Source of the DNA: Nakamurella sp040546275
Lineage (GTDB): Bacteria > Actinomycetota > Actinomycetes > Mycobacteriales > Nakamurellaceae
Reading direction: 5' to 3'
NCBI RefSeq assembly: GCF_040546275.1
Contig: NZ_JBEPNO010000001.1
Coordinates: forward strand, 496,001 to 560,000
DNA: 64,000 bases
The position numbers and the translations under genes were made by a program. This document shows positions 7,536 through 15,958 of the stretch, one piece after another (position 1 is the stretch's first letter; each line of letters begins with the position of its first letter). The notes under the pieces are model-generated. The model made no database searches. It saw nothing but the letters and a program-made list of their open reading frames with translations, and was not told the DNA's origin.

Positions 7536-9344
7536 TTGATCACCCGGATGTCGACCCTGTTCCTGCGCACTCTGCGAGAGGATCCAGCCGACGCCGAGGT
7601 CCCGAGTCATCAGCTCCTCGTCCGCGCCGGCTACATCCGTCGTGCGGCGCCCGGCATCTACTCGTGGCTGCCGCTCGGGTACCGGGTGCTCCGGAACGTC
7701 GAACGCATCGTCCGCGAGGAGATGGACCGGATCGGCGCGCAGGAGGTGCACTTCCCGGCGCTGCTGCCCCGTGAGCCCTACGAGGCCACCGGCCGCTGGA
7801 CCGAGTACGGCGAGAACCTCTTCCGCCTCAAGGACCGCAAGGGCGGCGACTACCTCCTCGGGCCGACCCACGAGGAGATGTTCACCCTGCTCGTCAGGGA
7901 CATCTGCTCGTCGTACAAGAGCCTTCCGCTGGCGCTCTACCAGATCCAGACGAAGTACCGCGACGAGGCACGTCCCCGTGCGGGCATCCTGCGCGGGCGC
8001 GAGTTCGTGATGAAGGACTCGTACTCCTTCGACATCGACGACGCCGGACTGGAGGCCTCCTACCAGCGCCACCGCGAGGCCTACATCCGGATCTTCGACC
8101 GACTCGGGCTGCGCTATGTCATCGTCGCGGCGATGTCCGGTGCGATGGGCGGCAGCGCGTCCGAAGAGTTCCTGGCCGATTCCGAGGTCGGCGAGGACAC
8201 CTACGTGCGCTCGCCCGGCGGCTATGCCGCCAACGTCGAAGCCGTGACAACGCCGGTGCCCGAAGTGATCCCGTTCGACGACGCCCTTCCGGCGCGTGTC
8301 GAGGACACGCCCGACACGCCGACCATCGATACCCTCGTCGCGGTCGCCAACGAGCGGTTCCCCCGCGCCGACCGGCCGTGGACGGCCGCCGACACGTTGA
8401 AGAACCTCGTCGTGATGCTGCGGCTGCCCGATGGCACGCGCGAGCCCCTGGCCATCGGCCTGCCCGGTGACCGCGAGGTGGACATGAAGCGGCTCGAGGC
8501 GCAGGTGTCGCCGGCCGAGATCGAGGCGTTCACCGAGGACGACTTCAAGCGAAACCCGGCCCTGGTCAAGGGCTACATCGGGCCCGGCGTGCTGGGCACC
8601 ACCAAGGCCAGCGGCATCCGCTACGTGCTCGATCCCCGGATCGTCTCGGGCACCCGGTGGATCACCGGGGCCGACCAGCACGGCAGGCACGTGTTCGACC
8701 TGACGGCCGGGCGCGACTTCGACGGCGAGGGTGTGGTCGAGGCCGCCGAGATCAGGGCGGGCGACCCCGCGCCAGACGGGTCCGGCCCGCTGTCGCTGGC
8801 GCGTGGCATCGAGATGGGCCACATCTTCCAGTTGGGACGGAAGTACGCCGAGGCGTTGGATCTCAAGGTGCTCGACCAGAACGGCAAACTGGTCACCGTC
8901 ACCATGGGTTCCTACGGTGTCGGTGTCTCCCGTGCAGTGGCCGCCGTCGCCGAGAACTCGCACGACGACAAAGGTCTGATCTGGCCCCGCGAGCTCTCGC
9001 CGGCCGACGTGCACCTGGTGATCGCCGGCAAGTGGCCCGAGGTCGTCGCGGCTGCCGAGGAACTGGCCGCCCAGCTGGACACCGCGGGCGTCCGCGTGCT
9101 GCTGGACGATCGGAAGGCCTCGCCGGGCGTCAAGTTCGCCGATGCGGAGCTGCTCGGGGTCCCGACCATCCTGGTGGTGGGTCGCGGCGTGGCCGAGGGC
9201 ACCGTGGAACTCAAGGACCGCCGGACGGGCGTCGGAAACGAGATGAGCGTCGCCGAAGCGATCGAGACGTTGGTAGGTCTGACCGGCTGGGCCTGGGCGG
9301 CCCGGCTGGGGTCGGTCAGCCCCGGCCGGGAAACGGCACGGTAG
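7536..9344 (+). CDS. proS: Prolyl-tRNA synthetase
   Basis: Class II aminoacyl-tRNA synthetase charging tRNA-Pro. The TTG at 7536 is chosen: it follows GAGGAG (7521-7526) with nine bases spacing and gives the family N-terminus (M)ITRMSTLFLRTLREDPA; the open frame to 7491 adds residues not found in the family. Product 602 residues. Motif 2 (YRDEARPRAGILRGREFVMKD) and motif 3 (GSYGVGVSRAVAA) are present. The insertion (editing) domain lies between them, with the GxxxASGIRYV-type stretch (KASGIRYVLDPR), and an HGTP-type anticodon-binding domain forms the C-terminus. Bacterial-type ProRS with editing domain. The last 29 bases overlap the convergent DUF4439 gene. Confidence 0.96.
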   Translation: MITRMSTLFLRTLREDPADAEVPSHQLLVRAGYIRRAAPGIYSWLPLGYRVLRNVERIVREEMDRIGAQEVHFPALLPREPYEATGRWTEYGENLFRLKDRKGGDYLLGPTHEEMFTLLVRDICSSYKSLPLALYQIQTKYRDEARPRAGILRGREFVMKDSYSFDIDDAGLEASYQRHREAYIRIFDRLGLRYVIVAAMSGAMGGSASEEFLADSEVGEDTYVRSPGGYAANVEAVTTPVPEVIPFDDALPARVEDTPDTPTIDTLVAVANERFPRADRPWTAADTLKNLVVMLRLPDGTREPLAIGLPGDREVDMKRLEAQVSPAEIEAFTEDDFKRNPALVKGYIGPGVLGTTKASGIRYVLDPRIVSGTRWITGADQHGRHVFDLTAGRDFDGEGVVEAAEIRAGDPAPDGSGPLSLARGIEMGHIFQLGRKYAEALDLKVLDQNGKLVTVTMGSYGVGVSRAVAAVAENSHDDKGLIWPRELSPADVHLVIAGKWPEVVAAAEELAAQLDTAGVRVLLDDRKASPGVKFADAELLGVPTILVVGRGVAEGTVELKDRRTGVGNEMSVAEAIETLVGLTGWAWAARLGSVSPGRETAR

Positions 9345-9816
9345 CGGGAATCGTCTTCGCGGCGATCCTCAACATGGTCAGCCAGACCGCCGAGTCCGAA
9401 AGTCCAGCCAGTGCAATCGTTCTCAGCGATCCGCTGTCGGTGGTCCCGATCACGCTGTGCCACGCGGCGGCGCAGTCACCCTCGATGACGGCGCTCAAGG
9501 CCCGGGCGCCGACGACTTCGGTGACCTTCATCGGCAGCGAGTAGGCCGGCGCCGGCCCGGGCGCCGACGCGCCGCCCTTGATCAGCAGGCTTGCGGTCGC
9601 CCCCTGCCGGGCCAGGTGACCCGCGCGGATGACGGCGATCTCGTCGGCGTCAGCGGGGTCGTAGGCGGCGACCAGGTCGTAGGCCCAGACGGCGACCTGC
9701 TCGGCGGCCAGTGCCACCTGCAACGCCTTGGCCGTGAGGGCCGAGAGCTTCCCGGACGGTGCCGCAGTGGTCGGGGTCGACGGTGAGGTGGTGGACGGGG
9801 ATGTGGGGCTCGTCAT
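9316..9816 (-). CDS. DUF4439 ferritin-like domain protein
   Basis: Product of 166 residues. After a Ser/Thr/Pro-rich N-terminus (~1-22) comes a helical bundle, LTAKALQVALAAEQVAVWAYDLVAA, resembling the first helix of ferritin-like DUF4439 proteins; the E39/Y46 pattern recalls the family, but a complete metal-binding set is not evident. It overlaps the upstream lipoprotein gene by 4 bp (stop/start ATGA). That pair is commonly found beside proS and rimP in actinobacteria, so the two probably act together. The role is unknown. It converges on proS with a 29-bp overlap of coding ends. Confidence 0.75.
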   Translation of the reverse strand: MTSPTSPSTTSPSTPTTAAPSGKLSALTAKALQVALAAEQVAVWAYDLVAAYDPADADEIAVIRAGHLARQGATASLLIKGGASAPGPAPAYSLPMKVTEVVGARALSAVIEGDCAAAWHSVIGTTDSGSLRTIALAGLSDSAVWLTMLRIAAKTIPATVPFPGRG

Positions 9817-10358
9817 GCCAGCACCAGCCGGTGGGTGGCAAGGCAGGCGGCGATCGGACCGAAGAGGGCTGCCCGGTAGCGGGACGCCAACCCGAACGCG
9901 TCGGTGAACAAACCCTGCGCCAACGCCGCATCGCTCCGCATCCCGGCGAGGATCTGGATCGACCCGCCGGACGGCACGGAGATCCCCGCGTCGGCGGTCG
10001 GTTTCTTCTTCTCCAGGGCGGCGGCCTGGGGACTGGTGCGGCCGAGTTCGGCGATCAACGCCGTCAGGTGTGCTGCCCGGTCCGAACGGAGCGGGGTGAG
10101 CCTCGCGGCGAGCGTCTTGTCGGCGGTGATCGCGTTGGCCAGGCGGACCACGTGCAGACGGGTGGTCGCGATCAGGGTCGGGACCGGGTCCGCCACCGGC
10201 GGCGCTGCCGCCGTCACGGTCTGGGTCACCCTGGTCGGCGTGGCGAACGGATTACAACCCGCACTGGCGCCCAATGCCACGGCGCCGGCACCGAGGACGA
10301 GCGTTCGCCGCGCCGGCAGCAGCGGGGTGGACGGCGGGTGCCGTGGATCGGATTGCAC
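9813..10358 (-). CDS. Putative lipoprotein, helical, paired with DUF4439 protein
   Basis: Product of 181 residues. An Arg-containing N-terminus (ARR at 16-18) precedes the hydrophobic stretch TLVLGAGAVALGASAGC, which ends in a lipobox-like ASAGC. It is therefore probably a membrane-anchored lipoprotein exported by Sec, or by Tat (the twin Arg is just before the hydrophobic core). The mature part is Ala-rich and helical (~55-180). It overlaps the DUF4439 gene by 4 bp. Function unknown. Convergence with nothing upstream and divergence from rimP mean the 65 bp before rimP carry promoters for both strands. Confidence 0.75.
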   Translation of the reverse strand: MQSDPRHPPSTPLLPARRTLVLGAGAVALGASAGCNPFATPTRVTQTVTAAAPPVADPVPTLIATTRLHVVRLANAITADKTLAARLTPLRSDRAAHLTALIAELGRTSPQAAALEKKKPTADAGISVPSGGSIQILAGMRSDAALAQGLFTDAFGLASRYRAALFGPIAACLATHRLVLA

Positions 10359-10379
10359 GGGACCATCATGTCAGGCCGA

Positions 10380-10385
10380 TAGAAT
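10380..10385 (+). promoter_or_regulatory. Candidate -10 of the rimP-nusA operon
   Basis: TAGAAT, a near-consensus -10 hexamer 38 bp before the rimP ATG. TTGCAC at 10353-10358 is a possible -35, but its 21-bp spacer is longer than usual. Placed exactly where the conserved rimP-nusA-infB operon should start. Confidence 0.45.
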
Positions 10386-10423
10386 CACCTTCGTTCGACA
10401 ACTACACAGAGCCAGGAGGCACC

Positions 10424-11113
10424 ATGGCATCGGCAGACCAGGCGCGGTTGCGCGGAGTGGTCGAAGCGGTGGTCACCCGGGCGGGCTACGACCTGGAGGA
10501 CCTCACTGTCGTGGCAGCAGGACGCCGTCGGCTCCTGCGTGTCGTCATCGATCGGGATGCCGGTGTCGACCTGGACGACGCGGCCACGGTCAGTCGTGAG
10601 ATCTCCGCCGAGTTGGACGAACTGGATGCCGCTGACCCGATGGGCGCGGCTGCGTACACCCTCGAGGTCACCAGCCCTGGCATCGGACGGCCGCTCAGCC
10701 TGCCCCGACATTTCCGTCGGGCAAGGGGACGACTGCTGGCCATCACCACCGAGGACGGCGGATCGCTGCTCGGACGGGTGCGCAAGGCCGACGACGACGG
10801 CGTGGAACTGCTCGTCGGCAAATCCGGCACGGATCCGCTCACCCTGGCCTACCCGGTGATCGCCAAGGCCAGGGTCGAGGTCGAGTTCAGCGCCCCCTCG
10901 GGGCCGGTGCTGGCCGCACTCGGGGAGGACACCGCCCAGTTGTTCACCCAGCCGGACCTGGACTCGGACGACGAAGGACCTGACGACGACGAACCTGACG
11001 ACGACGAACCTGACGACGACGTCTCCGACGGCGAAGGAGTCGAGCTCGATGAAGTCGACGAACCTGATGAAGAACCTGACGAAGATGAAGCAGAGGATCT
11101 GACAACACCATGA
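10424..11113 (+). CDS. rimP: Ribosome maturation factor RimP with acidic tail
   Basis: Assists 30S subunit maturation. The start is the ATG at 10424 after AGGAGG (10414-10419); the longer open frame upstream has no family similarity. The 229-residue product has the RimP N-terminal domain (VEAVVTRAGYDLEDL) with the conserved LEVTSPGIGRPL, then the SH3-like C-terminal domain (LLGRVRKADDDGVELLV). Unusual is a tail of about 50 residues made almost only of Asp, Glu and Pro, including three EPDDD-type units encoded by a 15-bp tandem repeat. The ATG of nusA overlaps the stop (ATGA), so translation is probably coupled. Confidence 0.95.
   Translation: MASADQARLRGVVEAVVTRAGYDLEDLTVVAAGRRRLLRVVIDRDAGVDLDDAATVSREISAELDELDAADPMGAAAYTLEVTSPGIGRPLSLPRHFRRARGRLLAITTEDGGSLLGRVRKADDDGVELLVGKSGTDPLTLAYPVIAKARVEVEFSAPSGPVLAALGEDTAQLFTQPDLDSDDEGPDDDEPDDDEPDDDVSDGEGVELDEVDEPDEEPDEDEAEDLTTP
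10976..11020 (+). repeat. 15-bp tandem repeat inside rimP
   Basis: Three units of GAACCTGACGACGAC, the first with one change, coding for repeated EPDDD in the acidic RimP tail. The unit length is a multiple of three, so copy-number change would keep the frame. Confidence 0.8.
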
Positions 11114-12108
11114 ACGTTGACATCACGGCACTACGCGCGGTCGAGAAGGAGAAGGGCATCGAATTCGATTCCCTGATCGAGACGCTGGAGACCGCGTTGC
11201 TCTCCGCTTACCGCCACACCGAGGGGCACTCGCTGCACGCCAGGGTCGAGGTCGACCGCAAGAGCGGGAACATCAGCGTGCTGGCCGCCGAACTCGACGA
11301 CGCCGGTCAGGTGACGTCGGAATGGGACGACACGCCCGAGGACTTCGGACGGATCGCCGCCACCACCGCCCGTCAGGTGATCCAGCAGCGCCTCCGCGAC
11401 GCGGAGAACGAGCGCACGTTCGGCGACTTCGCCGGCCGTGAGCACGAGCTGATCACCGGGACCGTCAGCGCCGACGCGAAGGTGAACGCCCGGGGTGTGG
11501 TCGTGGTCAGCCTCGGCGAGATCGAGGGCATCATCCCGGCGGCCGAGCAGGCTCCCGGCGAGAGCTACGTCCACGGGCAGCGGCTGCGCTGCTACGTGGT
11601 CGCGGTGACCAGGGGAGCGCGCGGGGCGCAGATCACGCTGTCCCGTACGCACCCCAACCTGGTCCGGAAGCTCTTCGCCCTCGAGGTACCGGAGATCGCC
11701 GACGGCAGCGTGGAGATCACCGCCGTGGCCAGGGAAGCCGGTCACCGCTCGAAGATCTCGGTGCGGCCCATGGTGGCGGGGATCAACGCCAAGGGCGCCT
11801 GCATCGGCCCGATGGGTCAGCGGGTACGCGCCGTCATGAGCGAACTCGGCGGCGAGAAGATCGACATCATCGACCACGACGACGATCCGGCGACGTTCGT
11901 CGGGAATGCGCTCTCGCCGGCTCGGGCGCTGTCGGTGACCGTGGTGGATCCGGTCGCCAAGGCCGCCCGGGTGATCGTGCCCGATTTCCAGCTCTCGCTG
12001 GCCATCGGCAAGGAAGGGCAGAACGCCCGGCTCGCCGCCCGCCTCACCGGCTGGCGGATCGACATCCGGAGCGACGCCGCACCGGGTGTCCCGCCGGCCG
12101 CCGAGTGA
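11110..12108 (+). CDS. nusA: Transcription termination/antitermination factor NusA
   Basis: RNA polymerase-binding elongation factor acting in pausing, termination and antitermination. Product of 332 residues, the usual actinobacterial length without the extra C-terminal acidic repeats of proteobacteria. Domains in order: N-terminal polymerase-binding domain (~1-110), S1 domain (~ITGTVSADAKVNARGVVVVSL), KH1 with GACIGPMGQRVRAVMSEL, and KH2 with LAIGKEGQNARLAARLTGW. Start overlaps the rimP stop by 4 bp. It is followed by ylxR and infB, the standard order. Confidence 0.96.
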   Translation: MNVDITALRAVEKEKGIEFDSLIETLETALLSAYRHTEGHSLHARVEVDRKSGNISVLAAELDDAGQVTSEWDDTPEDFGRIAATTARQVIQQRLRDAENERTFGDFAGREHELITGTVSADAKVNARGVVVVSLGEIEGIIPAAEQAPGESYVHGQRLRCYVVAVTRGARGAQITLSRTHPNLVRKLFALEVPEIADGSVEITAVAREAGHRSKISVRPMVAGINAKGACIGPMGQRVRAVMSELGGEKIDIIDHDDDPATFVGNALSPARALSVTVVDPVAKAARVIVPDFQLSLAIGKEGQNARLAARLTGWRIDIRSDAAPGVPPAAE

Positions 12109-12140
12109 GTGCTCCGGTGAGCGCCGCGGCCCCGAAGCGT

Positions 12141-12146
12141 TAGACT
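12141..12146 (+). promoter_or_regulatory. Candidate -10 upstream of ylxR-infB
   Basis: TAGACT 59 bp before the ylxR ATG, in the gap after nusA. The following bases (TTGGGCCCGGC from 12154) closely match those after the rpsO promoter-like hexamer at 23430, hinting at a shared initially transcribed sequence. No clear -35. Confidence 0.35.
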
Positions 12147-12204
12147 TGTCTGGTTGGGCCCGGCGCAAGCTGCTGTGGCCGCCATCCATCCGGGACGGGA
12201 ACAG

Positions 12205-12510
12205 ATGAACGAACCCCTCCGGACGTGTGTCGGTTGCCGCGAGAAGGCAACGGCCCCCACACTGCTCCGCGTTGTTGCCGTCGATGGGTCGGTCGTTCCG
12301 GACCCCCGGCGCCGTCTCCCCGGAAGGGGAGCGTGGCTGCATCCGATCCTGGGATGCCTCGACCTCGCGGAGCGTCGCCGTGCGTTCGGACGGGCATTTC
12401 GGCGTCCATCCGAACGTTTCGACACCACCGAGGTGCGTCAGGTCCTCATCGAGCAGCCCGAAGTACCCAGCACACCGAAAGCAGGTCGACCCGTCGTGAG
12501 TATGCCGTGA
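12205..12510 (+). CDS. ylxR: YlxR (DUF448) RNA-binding family protein
   Basis: Small nucleic-acid-binding protein of the nusA-infB operon; family members have been linked to RNA binding and to RNase P or nucleoid function in Firmicutes. I start at the ATG 12205, giving 101 residues and the family beginning RTCVGCREK; the frame is open to 12154 but the added residues do not match the family. The conserved segments RTCVGCRE, VPDPRRRLPGRGAWLHP and the RRAFGRAFR basic patch are present. It lies between nusA and infB, the canonical place. Confidence 0.88.
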   Translation: MNEPLRTCVGCREKATAPTLLRVVAVDGSVVPDPRRRLPGRGAWLHPILGCLDLAERRRAFGRAFRRPSERFDTTEVRQVLIEQPEVPSTPKAGRPVVSMP

Positions 12511-12586
12511 AGTCCCAGCAATGAGCCGGTACAACTAACACGAGGTCGAGCGGTCTCTGCCGCCCGGCCTCACCGTAAGGAGAGCA

Positions 12587-15562
12587 GTGGCAGGCAAGGC
12601 CCGAGTGCATGAGCTCGCGAAAGAGCTCGGCAAGTCAAGCAAGGAAATCATCGCCAAACTCAACGAGTTCGGCGAGTTCGTCAAGAGTGCGTCCTCGACC
12701 ATCGAGGCACCCGTCGTCCGCAAGCTCAAGGATGCGTTCCCGGTGGGAACCGTCGGAGCACCCGCCAACGGTGTCGGTACCAACGGTGGCGGCTCCAACG
12801 GTGGCGGCGCCAACGGCGGGACGAGCACGCCCGCCCTCCGTGCACCCTCCGCGCGTCCCGGGACACCGACCACGCCGCGTCCGGCTCCGGGTGCGGCGTC
12901 GCCGTCCCCACGGGCCGGCGGATCGCCGGCGGCTCCGGTTCGTCCGGCTGCGCCGACCGAGAATGCCGTACCAGCCGCCCCGACCAACCGGTCCGCGCCC
13001 GTCCCAGCGGTGCCCGATCGTCCAGCGGCCCCGGTCGCTCCGGCCCAGCCGGTAGCTCCCGCTGCTGTGGCTGCTCCGGTCGTGGCTCCGACGCCGGCAG
13101 TTCCGGTCCAGGCGGCACCTTCGGCGCCGACCTTCTCCGCTCCGCCGGCGCCGTCCGTGCAGACCCCGGCGAACGAGGCTCCGGTTGCGCCTCGTCCGCC
13201 CCGTGTCCAGGGTGGTGTCCCCGGTGCTCCGCGTCCCCCGCGGATGGGCAACAACCCGTTCGGCGTCAGTGCCCCCCGCAACACTCCGGCCCGGCCGGGT
13301 GGCGTGCCGGGTGCTCCCCGCCCGCCGCAGGCCGCTCCGGGCACCCGTCCCGGAGGCGCGCCCGGTGCGGGCGGTCCCCGTCCGGCTCCCGGCGCCCGAC
13401 CCGGCGTTCCCGGTGGCGGTCCCCGCCCCGGTACGCCCGGCGGTCGCCCGCCGGCAGCCGGTGCTCCCGGCACCCGCCCTGGTGCCGGTGGTGGCGGTGC
13501 CTACCGTGGCGGTGGTCCCGGTGGGGCTCCCGCCGGTGGCGGCGGATATCGCGGTCCCGGTGGTGCGCCGAGCGGCGCTCCGGCCGGCGGCGGTGGTGGC
13601 CGTCCCGGCGGTGCCGGCAGTCGCGGTCGTGGTGGTGCAGCTCCGGGTGCCTTCGGGCGTCAGGGTGGACAGGTCCGGAAGGGCCGCAAGTCCAAGAAGC
13701 AGCGTCGCCAGGAATTCGACAACATGCAGGCTCCGTCGATCGGTGGCGTCACGCTGCCGCGCGGCAACGGTTCCGTCGTCCGGCTGGCCCGCGGGTCGTC
13801 GCTGAGCGACTTCGCGGACAAGATCGACGCCAACCCGGCCTCGATGGTGCAGGCGCTGTTCCACCTCAACGAGATGGTCACCGCCACCCAGTCGGTCTCC
13901 GACGACATCCTGGAACTCCTCGGCTCGGAAATGGGCTACGAGGTCCAGATCGTGTCCCCGGAGGACGAGGATCGCGAACTGCTCGACACCTTCGACCTCT
14001 CCTACGGGGAGAACGAGGGGGACGAGGACGACCTGCAGGTGCGCCCCCCGGTGGTCACCGTCATGGGTCACGTCGACCACGGCAAGACCAAGCTCCTCGA
14101 CGCCATCCGCAGCACGAACGTGGTGGACAAGGAAGCCGGTGGCATCACCCAGCACATCGGTGCCTACCAGGTCGCGACGAACCTCAACGACGTCGAACGG
14201 CTCATCACCTTCATCGACACCCCGGGTCACGAGGCGTTCACCGCCATGCGTGCCCGTGGCTCGAAGTCCACGGACATCGTGGTGCTGGTGGTCGCCGCCG
14301 ACGACGGCGTCATGCCGCAGACGGTGGAGGCCATCAACCACGCCAAGGCCGCGGACGTACCGATCGTGGTCGCCATCAACAAGATCGACAAGGAAGGCGC
14401 CAACCCGGACAAGATCCGGCAGCAGCTGACCGAGTACGGTCTGGTCGCCGAGGAGTACGGCGGGGACACCATGTTCGTCGAGATCTCGGCCCGCCAGCGG
14501 ATCAACATCGACGGTCTCCTCGAGGCCGTCCTGCTGACCGCCGACGCGGCCCTCGATCTGCGGGCCAACCCGGACATGAACGCGGAAGGCGTCGCCATCG
14601 AGGCGCACCTCGACCGCGGTCGCGGTGCCGTCGCCACGGTCCTCGTCCAGCGCGGAACCCTGCGGGTCGGTGACTCGATCGTCGCCGGCAACGCCTACGG
14701 TCGTGTCAGGGCCATGCTCGGGGACCACGGCGAGAACGTCGCCGAGGCCACCCCGTCCCGCCCGGTGCAGGTGCTCGGATTCACCTCCGTGCCCGGTGCC
14801 GGCGACTCCTTCATGGTGGTCGAGGAGGACCGCGTCGCCCGGCAGATCGCCGAGCGTCGTCAGGCCAGGACCCGCAAGGCCCAGGTTGCGAACCGTCGTC
14901 GGATCACCCTCGAGGACTGGGGCGACGCCCTGGCCGCGAAGAAGATCGAGCAACTCACCCTGATCATCAAGGGCGACAACTCGGGCACCGTCGAGGCGCT
15001 CGAGGACTCGTTGATCAAGCTCGACGTCGGCGAGGAGGTCAACCTGCGGGTTGTCCACCGTGGTGTCGGTGGCATCACCCAGGACGACATCAACCTGGCG
15101 GTCATCACCGACGCGATCGTGATCGGCTTCAACGTGAAGCCGGTCCGTGGCGTGCAGGAGCTGGCCGACCGCGAGGGCGTCGACATCCGGTACTACACGG
15201 TGATCTACCAGGCGATCGACGAGATCGAGGCTGCCCTGAAGGGCATGCTCAAGCCGGAGTTCGAAGAGGTCGCGGTCGGCGTCGCCGAGATCCGTGAGGT
15301 CTTCCGCTCCAGCAAGTTCGGCAACATCGCGGGCAGCATCGTGCGTTCGGGCGAGATCCGGCGCAACGCCAAGGCCCGGCTGCTCCGGAACGGGGTCGTG
15401 ATCAAGGAGGACCTTGCGATCGACTCGTTGAAGCGGTTCAAGGACGATGCCGTCGAGGTCCGCGAGGGCTTCGAGTGCGGCATCGGACTCGGAACGTGGA
15501 ACAACATCGAGGTCGAGGACACCATCGAGACCTACGAGATCCGCGAGAAGCCTCGCGCCTGA
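12587..15562 (+). CDS. infB: Translation initiation factor IF-2
   Basis: GTPase that delivers initiator tRNA to the ribosome. GTG start after AAGGAG (12577-12582). The 991-residue product begins with an IF2_N helix-turn motif (ARVHELAKELGKSSKEIIAKL) and continues with about 300 residues rich in Ala, Pro, Gly and Arg (~60-365), probably disordered. A second IF2_N module (~380-460) and the G domain follow. G-domain motifs: GHVDHGKTK (G1, ~493-501), DTPGHEAFT (G3) and NKID (G4, ~597). Domains II, III and the C-terminal fMet-tRNA-binding domain (SSKFGNIAGSIVRSGEI) complete it. It is the largest gene of the operon and ends just before a strong terminator. Confidence 0.97.
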   Translation: MAGKARVHELAKELGKSSKEIIAKLNEFGEFVKSASSTIEAPVVRKLKDAFPVGTVGAPANGVGTNGGGSNGGGANGGTSTPALRAPSARPGTPTTPRPAPGAASPSPRAGGSPAAPVRPAAPTENAVPAAPTNRSAPVPAVPDRPAAPVAPAQPVAPAAVAAPVVAPTPAVPVQAAPSAPTFSAPPAPSVQTPANEAPVAPRPPRVQGGVPGAPRPPRMGNNPFGVSAPRNTPARPGGVPGAPRPPQAAPGTRPGGAPGAGGPRPAPGARPGVPGGGPRPGTPGGRPPAAGAPGTRPGAGGGGAYRGGGPGGAPAGGGGYRGPGGAPSGAPAGGGGGRPGGAGSRGRGGAAPGAFGRQGGQVRKGRKSKKQRRQEFDNMQAPSIGGVTLPRGNGSVVRLARGSSLSDFADKIDANPASMVQALFHLNEMVTATQSVSDDILELLGSEMGYEVQIVSPEDEDRELLDTFDLSYGENEGDEDDLQVRPPVVTVMGHVDHGKTKLLDAIRSTNVVDKEAGGITQHIGAYQVATNLNDVERLITFIDTPGHEAFTAMRARGSKSTDIVVLVVAADDGVMPQTVEAINHAKAADVPIVVAINKIDKEGANPDKIRQQLTEYGLVAEEYGGDTMFVEISARQRINIDGLLEAVLLTADAALDLRANPDMNAEGVAIEAHLDRGRGAVATVLVQRGTLRVGDSIVAGNAYGRVRAMLGDHGENVAEATPSRPVQVLGFTSVPGAGDSFMVVEEDRVARQIAERRQARTRKAQVANRRRITLEDWGDALAAKKIEQLTLIIKGDNSGTVEALEDSLIKLDVGEEVNLRVVHRGVGGITQDDINLAVITDAIVIGFNVKPVRGVQELADREGVDIRYYTVIYQAIDEIEAALKGMLKPEFEEVAVGVAEIREVFRSSKFGNIAGSIVRSGEIRRNAKARLLRNGVVIKEDLAIDSLKRFKDDAVEVREGFECGIGLGTWNNIEVEDTIETYEIREKPRA

Positions 15563-15571
15563 CCGAAGTCC

Positions 15572-15609
15572 GTCCGGTCGGACGCACCTCCGGGTGCGTC
15601 CGGCCGGAC
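15572..15609 (+). terminator. Strong hairpin after infB
   Basis: A 17-bp stem (15572-15588 with 15593-15609, one G-T wobble) closed by a four-base loop TCCG, starting ten bases after the infB stop. No T-tract follows, as is usual for actinobacterial terminators. It separates infB from the DUF503 gene. Confidence 0.8.
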
Positions 15610-15640
15610 GTCGGTCGTGGGGTCGACGGGAGACATTCGA

Positions 15641-15934
15641 GTGTATGTAGGCATTCTCGAACTCGATCTACTGCTCGGCGAGGTCGACTCGCTGAAGTAC
15701 AAGCGGGCGGTGATCCGTCCGATCCTGGCCCGTCTGCGACGACTGGAGGTCGCGGTCACCGAGGCCGGGGATCCGGATCGGCTGCGCCGGGCCCTCATCG
15801 GCGTGTCCACGGTGTCCGGTGACCATGCCCAGGTGACCGCTGTGCTCGACACCTGCGAGCGTCAGGTCGCGGGGGAGGTCGAGATCGAACTGCTGAGCGC
15901 CCGTCGACGGGTGGTCGGCCCGCACGACGAATGA
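15641..15934 (+). CDS. DUF503 (YlxP-like) protein
   Basis: Small cytoplasmic protein of 97 residues commonly found between infB and rbfA in Gram-positive bacteria; role unknown, presumed ribosome related. I choose the GTG at 15641, seven bases after GGGAGA (15628-15633), because it gives the family start VYVGILELDLLLG; the frame is open eight codons further. The conserved SLKYKRAVIRPILARLRRLEVAVTE-type helix is visible (SLKYKRAVIRPIL then VAVTEAGDPD). rbfA starts 24 bp after its stop. Confidence 0.88.
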   Translation: MYVGILELDLLLGEVDSLKYKRAVIRPILARLRRLEVAVTEAGDPDRLRRALIGVSTVSGDHAQVTAVLDTCERQVAGEVEIELLSARRRVVGPHDE

Positions 15935-15958
15935 CGAACAAGAAGAAGGAGTAGTCCG

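Noticed and set aside
7359..9014. Minus-strand open frame of 551 codons opposite proS
   Set aside because: Antisense to a certain synthetase gene, no motifs, low-complexity Gly/Val/Asp/His translation.
10380..10385. LexA/SOS box near the rimP promoter (TTCGTTCGAC)
   Set aside because: Only one half resembles a LexA site; the second half does not match and the operon is not damage related.
12635..15058. Minus-strand open frame of 807 codons opposite infB
   Set aside because: Mirror of strong GC-rich codons of infB. The translation is Gly/Val/Asp/His-rich without any family resemblance, and infB is certain.
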